From: Aliisedimentitalea scapharcae
GTDB lineage: Bacteria > Pseudomonadota > Alphaproteobacteria > Rhodobacterales > Rhodobacteraceae
Assembly (NCBI RefSeq): GCF_045277565.1
Contig: NZ_CP123584.1
Span: forward strand, 4,376,106-4,440,105
Direction of reading: 5' to 3'
DNA length: 64,000 bases
The notes beneath the pieces are model-generated. The model was not told the DNA's origin and ran no database searches. It saw nothing but the letters and a program-made list of their open reading frames with translations. This document shows positions 57,858 through 64,000 of this stretch, piece by piece. The position numbers were made by a program, and so were the translations under genes. Numbering within the stretch: position 1 is the stretch's first letter; every line of letters starts with the position of its first letter.

Positions 57858-58844
57858 TCATGGATCCGCGTTTCTATGCGCGCGCCGCGCCAGTTTGGCG
57901 GCCAGGTTCGGGCCAACCCCCGGGAGCGACCAGGGACAGACAGCGATGCAAATTGCGCAGCCGTGGTGCTGGTTGAAGAAGGGCAGGCATTTGTCAAAAT
58001 CGACATACCATTTATCAGCACCGCGCACGGTTTGCTTGTCTGCCGAGAGCGCCTGGGGCGGGCAGGCATCCTCGCAGATCCGGCAATTCTGACAGAACCC
58101 ATCGATCCCGTGGTTTTGCGCTGGGGTGACCGGAAGCGGCGCATCGGTCAACACCGCCGACAGGCGGAACGCCGCGCCCAGATCCGGATTGATGATCGAG
58201 CCATGTTTGCCCAATTCGCCAAAGCCGCAGGCCAACGCCGGGGGAATCATGGTCAGTGCGCCGGTCATGGGACCAGTGAGCGGGTCCGCCTGCCAGCCTT
58301 GGGTCCGCAACCATCCAGCGATTGACTTGGCACCCAGTGCAGCGCGGCGGTATTGCTCCATCACATCCAGGCCCGCCACGGCATCGGGGGCGGTTTTCAG
58401 CGCGTCATAATCGTGGTGCACACCCAGCATGATCACCCGAGGCAAGGTGATGTCATGCCCATCAACGATCCAGTCCGGATCGATTTCGGCAACCCCGATC
58501 AATTCGCACACCCCATCCGCAACAAAGGTCGCCAGACCCGTGGACCAGTCCTGCTGCGAGCGTGCAACCGTCTGGTCCGCAACAGCCGGGAGCGGCGCAT
58601 CCAGAACCGCCTGCCGGCCGACTCTGGCCTCGGCAAACCGGGGATCCCGCGCCGATTGGGCATAGAAATACAGCTGAAGATCACCGTGCGGGATATCGCC
58701 AGGGTCCGGTGCCCAATAGACCATGCGCGCCGGACGCGGAACCGTTTCACCCAGCCCGTTGACCGCATTGCCGCTGAGGTCGGGCCAAAGCGCCATTTGT
58801 TCCGGGTCGGGAACAAATGGGCGATATGGGTTCTTGCGTACCAT
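57858..58844 (-). CDS. Double 4Fe-4S protein, QueG / reductive-dehalogenase-like
   Basis: 328-aa iron-sulfur protein. The C-terminal third has two 4Fe-4S motifs: FCQNCRICEDACPP (about residues 250-263) and HGCAICIAVCPWS (about 295-307). The N-terminal part (VIMLGVHHDYDALKTAP; SIAGWLRTQGWQA; NPDLGAAFRLSAVLTDAPLP) resembles the corrinoid-binding domain of epoxyqueuosine reductase and reductive dehalogenases. It lacks the HEAT repeats of QueG and has no Tat signal, so it is probably a cytosolic B12/Fe-S reductase of unknown substrate. It is downstream of and convergent with the thiolase. Confidence 0.8.
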   Translation of the reverse strand: MVRKNPYRPFVPDPEQMALWPDLSGNAVNGLGETVPRPARMVYWAPDPGDIPHGDLQLYFYAQSARDPRFAEARVGRQAVLDAPLPAVADQTVARSQQDWSTGLATFVADGVCELIGVAEIDPDWIVDGHDITLPRVIMLGVHHDYDALKTAPDAVAGLDVMEQYRRAALGAKSIAGWLRTQGWQADPLTGPMTGALTMIPPALACGFGELGKHGSIINPDLGAAFRLSAVLTDAPLPVTPAQNHGIDGFCQNCRICEDACPPQALSADKQTVRGADKWYVDFDKCLPFFNQHHGCAICIAVCPWSLPGVGPNLAAKLARRAHRNADP

Positions 58845-58869
58845 GGTCGAACCCTAGCACGCTGTGACG

Positions 58870-60399
58870 TCAAATCACCTGAGAAATGATCGCCGCGATT
58901 GCGGCCCCAACCCCGACGCCAATCAGGGCCGGTTTCCATCGGCTTGTGAACCCTGTGTCAGACGCGTCTTTGGGGTTGGATTGGGCAATCAGCGCCTGTT
59001 CGACCAACGCGGGCAAGCGGGGGCCAAAGCGGGCCAGAACCTTGGCCACCGTGAACAAGTCCGATGCAATGGCACGCGGGCCGATTGACCCTTTTATGTA
59101 GTCTTCGACAACGGGATGGGCGACTTCCCAGATATTGATCCGCGGATCGAGCGAACGTGCCACCCCTTCGACCACAACCATGGTGCGTTGCAACAGGATC
59201 AGTTCAGTCCGGGTTTCCATGCCAAAGCGTTCGGTGACCTCGAACAGGTAATTCAGCAGCCGTCCCATGGAAATATGGTCTGCATCCATGCCAAAGATCG
59301 GCTCGCCCACAGCGCGCAGAGCACGGGCGAATTCGTCCACGTCGCGGTTGGCAGGGACATAACCGGCTTCGAAATGCACCTCGGCAACGCGTTTGTAATC
59401 GCGCCGGATGAACCCAAACAGGATTTCGGCATAGACCCGGCGCGTGTATTCGTCGATGTGACCCATGATACCAAAATCATAGGCGATGATGTCACCATTC
59501 GGGGCGACCTTGAGATTGCCCTGGTGCATGTCCGCGTGGAAATACCCGTCGCGCAGCGCGTGGTTCAGAAACAGCGACAGCACCCGTTCGCCCAGCGCGC
59601 GTCGATCATGGCCCGCCGCATCCAGCGCATCATTGTCCCCCAAAGGCGCACCATCAGCCCAGCCCAGCGTCATGACGCGGCGGGCAGACAGATTCCACAG
59701 GATCGGCGGCAATTGGAATCCGGCGTCATTGACCGTATTGGCGGCGAATTCCGACGCTGCCGCGCTCTCCAATCGCAAGTCGAGCTCACCCTGTACCACG
59801 CCATCGAAATGCTCGATGACATCCATGGGCCGCAACCGCCGCGCGCCGGGGGCAAAGAGATCAACAATCCGGGCTGCAAAATAGAACGCATCAACGTCCT
59901 TTTTGAACGCCTTTTCGATGCCGGGGCGCAGAACCTTGACGGCGACGTCCTGTCCTGTGTCCGCCAGGCGGGCCCGATGCACCTGGGCAATTGACGCCGC
60001 CGCAATCGGTTCGCTGAATTCGGAAAACAGCTGGTCAACCGGGACACCCAGTTCCTTTTCGACTTCGGCCATGGCTTCGGCCTTGGAAAAGGGGGGCAAT
60101 TTGTCCTGAAGCACCCGCAGCTGCTGGGCCAGATCGTCGCCCACAACGTCGGGGCGGGTCGAAAGCACCTGACCGAATTTGATATAGGCCGGGCCCAGCG
60201 CGGTCAGTGCCCGCGTGGCGGGGGGCATGTCGGGATCACCCTTGTAGCCCAGCCATTTGAACGGCCAGCCCAGCGCATGCGCCACGAACCGCAGCGGTGC
60301 GGGGGCCTCGAACGCATCCAGCACCACATTCATGGCACCGGTGCGCTCCAGCGTGGCGCCCGTTCGGATCAGGCGAATGATGTTATGGGGTCCGCGCAT
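58870..60399 (-). CDS. ubiB: Ubiquinone biosynthesis protein kinase-like UbiB
   Basis: Atypical ABC1/ADCK-family ATPase needed for ubiquinone synthesis, 509 aa. The KxGQ motif (AYIKFGQVLSTRPDVV) is near residue 72. The nucleotide region contains VAVKVLRPGIEKAF, and HADMHQGNLKV is the catalytic-loop equivalent. C-terminal TM segments (IGVGVGAAIAAIISQVI) anchor it to the membrane. Its start lies 3 bases after the ubiE stop, so the two are one operon. Confidence 0.96.
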   Translation of the reverse strand: MRGPHNIIRLIRTGATLERTGAMNVVLDAFEAPAPLRFVAHALGWPFKWLGYKGDPDMPPATRALTALGPAYIKFGQVLSTRPDVVGDDLAQQLRVLQDKLPPFSKAEAMAEVEKELGVPVDQLFSEFSEPIAAASIAQVHRARLADTGQDVAVKVLRPGIEKAFKKDVDAFYFAARIVDLFAPGARRLRPMDVIEHFDGVVQGELDLRLESAAASEFAANTVNDAGFQLPPILWNLSARRVMTLGWADGAPLGDNDALDAAGHDRRALGERVLSLFLNHALRDGYFHADMHQGNLKVAPNGDIIAYDFGIMGHIDEYTRRVYAEILFGFIRRDYKRVAEVHFEAGYVPANRDVDEFARALRAVGEPIFGMDADHISMGRLLNYLFEVTERFGMETRTELILLQRTMVVVEGVARSLDPRINIWEVAHPVVEDYIKGSIGPRAIASDLFTVAKVLARFGPRLPALVEQALIAQSNPKDASDTGFTSRWKPALIGVGVGAAIAAIISQVI

Positions 60400-60402
60400 G
60401 GG

Positions 60403-61155
60403 TCAGATCTTCCAACCAGAGTGCAGGGCAGCAATGCCCATTGACAGGTTGCGATACTTGGCATTTTCGAAACCGGCAGTGCGCACCATGCCCAGAAAAG
60501 TATCCTGATCGGGGAAGTTGCGGATGGATTCCACCAGATATTGGTAACTGTCGTAATCATCGGCAATCAATTTGCCCATGCGGGGGATCACATTGAAGCT
60601 GTAGAGATCATAGGCCTTTTGCATGGCCGCGTTGGGCAACTGGCTGAACTCCAGCACCATCAGGCGGCCACCGGGTTTCAGCACACGGAACGCTTCGTTC
60701 AGCGCGTCCTGCGGGCGGGTGACGTTCCTGATCCCGAATGAGATGGTGTAGACGTCAAAGGTATTGTCCTTGAACGGCAGCGCCATGGCGTCGCCGGTGA
60801 CCCAATCCAGGCTGTCGGCCATGCGGGCAGCTTCGGCACGTTTGCGCCCTTCGACCAGCATGGGTTCGGTCAGGTCCAGAACCGTAGAATGTCCATGACC
60901 GGCCCGTTCCAGAAACCGGAACGAGATATCCCCCGTGCCGCCAGCCACGTCCAGCAGACGTTGTCCCGGGCGCGGTGCCAGCCAATCCATCATCGCGTCC
61001 TTCCAGACACGGTGGATGCCGACACTCATCACATCATTCATGATGTCGTATTTCGACGCGACCGAATTGAACACGCCCTGAACGCGCCCGGCCTTTTCGT
61101 CCTCGCGGACGGTTTCGAACCCGAAATGGGTGGTATTGTCGGATCTGTCGGTCAT
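60403..61155 (-). CDS. ubiE: Demethylmenaquinone/2-polyprenyl-6-methoxybenzoquinol C-methyltransferase
   Basis: SAM-dependent C-methyltransferase of ubiquinone synthesis, 250 aa from the ATG at 61155 (MTDRSDNTTHFGFETV). Motifs are VFNSVASKYDIMNDVMSVG, DVAGGTGDISFRF (SAM loop) and ISFGIRNVTRPQDALNE. Upstream in-frame residues to 61224 overlap the divergent mutM leader and were excluded. It is coupled with ubiB downstream and divergent from mutM. Confidence 0.97.
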   Translation of the reverse strand: MTDRSDNTTHFGFETVREDEKAGRVQGVFNSVASKYDIMNDVMSVGIHRVWKDAMMDWLAPRPGQRLLDVAGGTGDISFRFLERAGHGHSTVLDLTEPMLVEGRKRAEAARMADSLDWVTGDAMALPFKDNTFDVYTISFGIRNVTRPQDALNEAFRVLKPGGRLMVLEFSQLPNAAMQKAYDLYSFNVIPRMGKLIADDYDSYQYLVESIRNFPDQDTFLGMVRTAGFENAKYRNLSMGIAALHSGWKI

Positions 61156-61241
61156 ACGGGTTGCCGTTTCCTGGATTTTCGCCCTTGTTATAGGCTGCTG
61201 GAGGCCGGGTACAATGCGGCCCATTGGATAGGAGCCATGTA

Positions 61242-62093
61242 ATGCCTGAATTGCCCGAGGTCGAGACCGTCCGGCGCGGTTTGCAACCGGCCATGGAAGG
61301 CGCGGTCATAGCCCAGGCACGGGTCAACCGCCCCGATCTGCGCTGGCCCTTTCCTAACCGCATGGCAGATCGTTTGACCGGTGCCCGTGTCAATCAGCTG
61401 CGGAGGCGGTCGAAATACATTCTTGCCGACCTGGATTCAGGCGAAACGTTGCTGGTGCATTTGGGCATGTCGGGGCGGATGACCGTATCAGGCGATCCAT
61501 TGGGGCAGTTCGTCCACGACCATCCCCAGGCGCAAAAACATGACCATGTGGTGTTTGACATGGATAATGGCGCGCGCATCACATTCAACGACCCACGCCG
61601 ATTTGGTGCGATGGACCTGCTGGACACCGCCACGGCCGATCAACACAAACTGTTGGCCGTGCTGGGACCCGAACCACTGGGCAATGATTTTCACGAACAA
61701 CATCTGATCGATTCCTTTCGAAACAAGAACAGTCCGGTGAAATCGGCGTTACTGGATCAAAGAATCGTCTCGGGGCTTGGTAACATTTACGTTTGCGAAG
61801 CCCTGTTTCGGTGCGGAATTTCGCCACGTCGCAAAGCTGGGCAGATTTCAGCCACCCGCGTCGCCAGCCTGGTTCCGGTCATCCGAACGGTCCTGCAAGA
61901 CGCCATAGCAGCAGGCGGTTCTTCGCTCAAGGATTTCCGTCAAGCTGATGGAGAACTTGGATATTTTCAACATTCCTTTGATGTTTACGGACGGGAAGGC
62001 GCCCCCTGCAAACGGAATGGCTGTGATGGGACAATAGATAGAATCACTCAATCCGGACGCTCATCTTTCTACTGCGCGCAATGCCAAAGATAG
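61242..62093 (+). CDS. mutM: Formamidopyrimidine-DNA glycosylase (Fpg/MutM)
   Basis: Base-excision repair glycosylase/AP lyase for oxidised purines, 283 aa from the ATG at 61242. The N-terminal catalytic Pro-Glu is in MPELPEVETVRRGL. The H2TH region includes SGLGNIYVCEALFRCGISP. The C-terminal zinc finger carries its four Cys in APCKRNGCDGTI and SSFYCAQCQR. It is divergent from ubiE, and an enoyl-CoA hydratase gene follows 63 bases after its stop. Confidence 0.98.
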   Translation: MPELPEVETVRRGLQPAMEGAVIAQARVNRPDLRWPFPNRMADRLTGARVNQLRRRSKYILADLDSGETLLVHLGMSGRMTVSGDPLGQFVHDHPQAQKHDHVVFDMDNGARITFNDPRRFGAMDLLDTATADQHKLLAVLGPEPLGNDFHEQHLIDSFRNKNSPVKSALLDQRIVSGLGNIYVCEALFRCGISPRRKAGQISATRVASLVPVIRTVLQDAIAAGGSSLKDFRQADGELGYFQHSFDVYGREGAPCKRNGCDGTIDRITQSGRSSFYCAQCQR

Positions 62094-62156
62094 CTTGATC
62101 GAGATGTGTCGCGTGATAAGGAATCGTCCCTGAACGGAACAACGAAAGCAGTGAAT

Positions 62157-62933
62157 ATGGCCTTTGAGACGATCAACGTCGACATTCAGGACCACGTATC
62201 CCTCATCAAGCTGAACCGCCCCGACGCGTTGAATGCCCTGAACACCCAGTTGTTGGGCGAATTGTGCGCCGCGCTGGAAGAAGCCGATGCCAACGACAAA
62301 GTGCGTTGTATTGTGCTGACCGGATCCGAAAAAGCCTTTGCTGCTGGTGCGGACATCAAAGAAATGTCGGCAATGAGCTTTGTCGATGTGTCCAAGATCA
62401 ACCTGTTCGCCGACGTCAATGATCGTATCGCCGCCATCCGCAAGCCCATCATCGCCGCTGTCAGCGGATATGCGTTGGGCGGCGGGTGCGAAGTGGCCAT
62501 GATGTGCGATTTCATCATCGCATCGGACACGGCCAAATTCGGTCAGCCCGAAATCAACCTGGGTGTTATCGCCGGGATGGGTGGCAGCCAACGCCTGACC
62601 CGTTTTGTGGGCAAGTCCAAAGCTATGGACATGAACCTGACCGGTCGCTTCATGAATGCCGAAGAGGCAGAACGCTCTGGTCTGGTGTCGCGCGTCGTGC
62701 CCGCCAAAAAGCTGATCGAAGAGGCCCTGGGGGCCGCACAGAAGATCGCCGAAAAATCCATGCTGACCGCGATGACCGCCAAGGAGGCGGTGAACCGCAG
62801 CTACGAACTGACGCTGAGCGAAGGCATGTTGTTCGAACGCCGGGTTTTCCATTCGATGTTTGCAACCGAAGATCAAAAGGAAGGCATGGCGGCCTTTCTG
62901 GAAAAACGTCAGGCCCAGTTCCGCGACAAGTAA
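62157..62933 (+). CDS. Enoyl-CoA hydratase (crotonase family)
   Basis: 258-aa crotonase from the ATG at 62157 (MAFETINVDIQDHVSL). The oxyanion-hole strands AFAAGADIKEM and ALGGGCEVAMMCD are present. The two catalytic Glu positions are E in FGQPEINLGVIAGMGG and the neighbouring region. The length is typical of mitochondrial-type short-chain enoyl-CoA hydratase of beta-oxidation. It follows mutM and precedes rpsT, an order seen in related genomes. Confidence 0.94.
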   Translation: MAFETINVDIQDHVSLIKLNRPDALNALNTQLLGELCAALEEADANDKVRCIVLTGSEKAFAAGADIKEMSAMSFVDVSKINLFADVNDRIAAIRKPIIAAVSGYALGGGCEVAMMCDFIIASDTAKFGQPEINLGVIAGMGGSQRLTRFVGKSKAMDMNLTGRFMNAEEAERSGLVSRVVPAKKLIEEALGAAQKIAEKSMLTAMTAKEAVNRSYELTLSEGMLFERRVFHSMFATEDQKEGMAAFLEKRQAQFRDK

Positions 62934-63164
62934 GACGCAGGACATCTCCGATCCCGAGGGGCAGGCCGATGGGTCTGCCCTTTTGCGTTCGGGGTCGGAA
63001 ATGGCGAAAACGGTTCCCGGCTTGCCAATTGCGCCCAAGTTGGCTAAAGACCCGGCCATACATGCGCGTGCGGCCCGCTCTGGCTAGAATCACACCGGTG
63101 ACCTGATCCGGGTTGGCTTGGCATTGCGCTTAGAAATCGAACCCGAATACAAAGGTCAAATACC

Positions 63165-63428
63165 ATGGCAAATTCGCCTCAGGCAAAAAAACGCGCCCGT
63201 CAGAACGAAAAGCGTTTCGCTGTCAACAAAGCCCGTCGTTCGCGCATCCGCACCTTCCTGCGTAAAGTCGAAGAAGCAATCGAATCCGGCAACAAAGAAG
63301 AAGCAACTGCTGCTCTGCGCGCTGCTCAGCCCGAATTGATGCGCGGCGTGACCAAAGGCGTTTTCCACAAGAACACCGCCTCGCGCAAGGTTTCGCGCCT
63401 GTCCGCCCGCGTCAAAGCGCTGGGCTAA
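63165..63428 (+). CDS. rpsT: 30S ribosomal protein S20
   Basis: Small-subunit protein binding 16S rRNA helices, 87 aa from the ATG at 63165 (MANSPQAKKRARQNEKR). Very basic and helical, with ARRSRIRTFLRKVEEAIESG and KGVFHKNTASRKVSRLSARV. It is followed by its own terminator. In Rhodobacterales dnaA usually comes next. Confidence 0.98.
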   Translation: MANSPQAKKRARQNEKRFAVNKARRSRIRTFLRKVEEAIESGNKEEATAALRAAQPELMRGVTKGVFHKNTASRKVSRLSARVKALG

Positions 63429-63499
63429 TTCTGGGTCTCCCCCGGGAATCGGTGACCGTTCGGCATCTGTTCGGACAAGATCTGAATTAACAAATCTGG

Positions 63500-63529
63500 A
63501 AGGCGTTGCAGGATTGCAGCGCCTTTTTT
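63500..63529 (+). terminator. Intrinsic terminator of rpsT
   Basis: An 11-bp stem, AAGGCGTTGCA paired with TGCAGCGCCTT (one T-G pair), with a GGAT loop and a T6 tail, 71 bases after the rpsT stop. Confidence 0.92.
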
Positions 63530-64000
63530 GTTCTCTTGGCCCCAACCCGGCTTCTGCTGCAAGCGCGAGAGATTCTTTATCCCCAAAGCCTGAGTCAACA
63601 GCATAGTTTCGTTGCTGGGAGGGGGACGAAATTGCTACCAAGGTTTCAGCGATTCACTCGCTTGGGGGGACAGGCTGGATCCGGAACATCCGATGGGCAT
63701 CGGAAGCTTTGGAGACGACTGTCGGGATACTGTTTAGAATGGCGGCATCCTGATGCGCTATGATCCGGTCACTCACCGGTGTTTGGCCCTGTCTATAAAA
63801 TGAGTGTGTAACGGTTTTGTTTCAGAGGATCGTCCGTGCTGGATAGCGGATGATTTTGGGGGACATATTTGTCGTTATGTCTGCACAGACAACGGTGTCG
63901 GCTTTCCGGCAGCGACCGGTATTTTGGTGTGTGAATCCTAATGGTCCTGAGACCAACGAAAAAAATGACATAATGGCCGAAATGGCCAGCTTTGGGATGC
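63530..64000. promoter_or_regulatory. Gene-free end region, probable dnaA upstream region
   Basis: About 470 bases with no credible gene, more AT-rich towards the end. TTATCCCCA at 63577-63585 differs from the DnaA-box consensus TTATCCACA at one base. No second box is seen. By synteny dnaA should start just beyond 64000 on the plus strand, and this would be its promoter region. A full oriC is not supported by what is visible. Confidence 0.4.

Noticed and set aside
63961..64000. Possible dnaA start at an ATG near the right edge
   Set aside because: The few visible codons (MAEMASFGM) do not resemble a DnaA N-terminus, and one of the nearby ATGs is followed at once by a stop.

Overview
The window looks like chromosomal DNA of a marine Rhodobacterales (Roseobacter-clade) alphaproteobacterium. 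It is GC-rich and densely coding. The evidence is the lineage-typical gene order (paired M16 peptidases, a DUF3035 lipoprotein, lspA, purH, heparinase-like and rsmB in one block; ubiB, ubiE, mutM, crotonase and rpsT in another) and the protein sequences themselves. All calls come from reading the sequence; no database search was run.

Layout. 1-12 kb is the transcription/translation block, read leftwards: secE, nusG, rplK, rplA, rplJ, rplL, rpoB and rpoC (rpoC runs off the left edge). A GT2-type glycosyltransferase sits between rplA and rplJ. 12-26 kb holds an MFS exporter, a DUF374 acyltransferase, tRNA-Trp, the M16/DUF3035/lspA/purH/heparinase/rsmB block, an SDHAF4-like assembly factor, dapB, and then rbfA, a DUF2233 protein and truB. 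26-33 kb carries rpsO and pnp, with a DUF1643 gene, an RTX-repeat gene and a metallo-beta-lactamase-fold gene lying between truB, rpsO and pnp. 33-42 kb is mixed: GT25 and GT11 glycosyltransferases, a 1-Cys peroxiredoxin, an aldehyde dehydrogenase, rlmN and an SBP56/methanethiol-oxidase-type protein with a downstream membrane protein. 42-51 kb is catabolic and accessory: an NTF2-like pseudogene, a LysR regulator divergent from a GMC oxidoreductase and enolase-superfamily pair, an IalB-like protein, a zinc-type L-asparaginase, a second LysR and a PPP-type phosphatase. 51-58 kb has a PLP synthase-like enzyme, the kbl-tdh threonine pathway, a sulfotransferase with small ORFs, an XRE-cupin regulator and a thiolase. 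58-64 kb has a di-4Fe-4S protein, ubiB, ubiE, mutM, an enoyl-CoA hydratase and rpsT. It ends in a 570-base stretch that by clade synteny should precede dnaA.

The most interesting non-gene signal is a family of five intergenic elements. Each has two GC hairpins followed by an AT-containing core, and each lies just 3' of a gene in the same orientation. Hairpin 2 changes on both arms between copies and stays paired, which is covariation. A second, shorter palindromic repeat follows nusG and rlmN. Three operator-like sites lie upstream of kbl-tdh, upstream of the aldehyde dehydrogenase, and in the XRE/thiolase divergent region. I saw no CRISPR array, prophage, insertion sequence or clear new multi-gene defence system.
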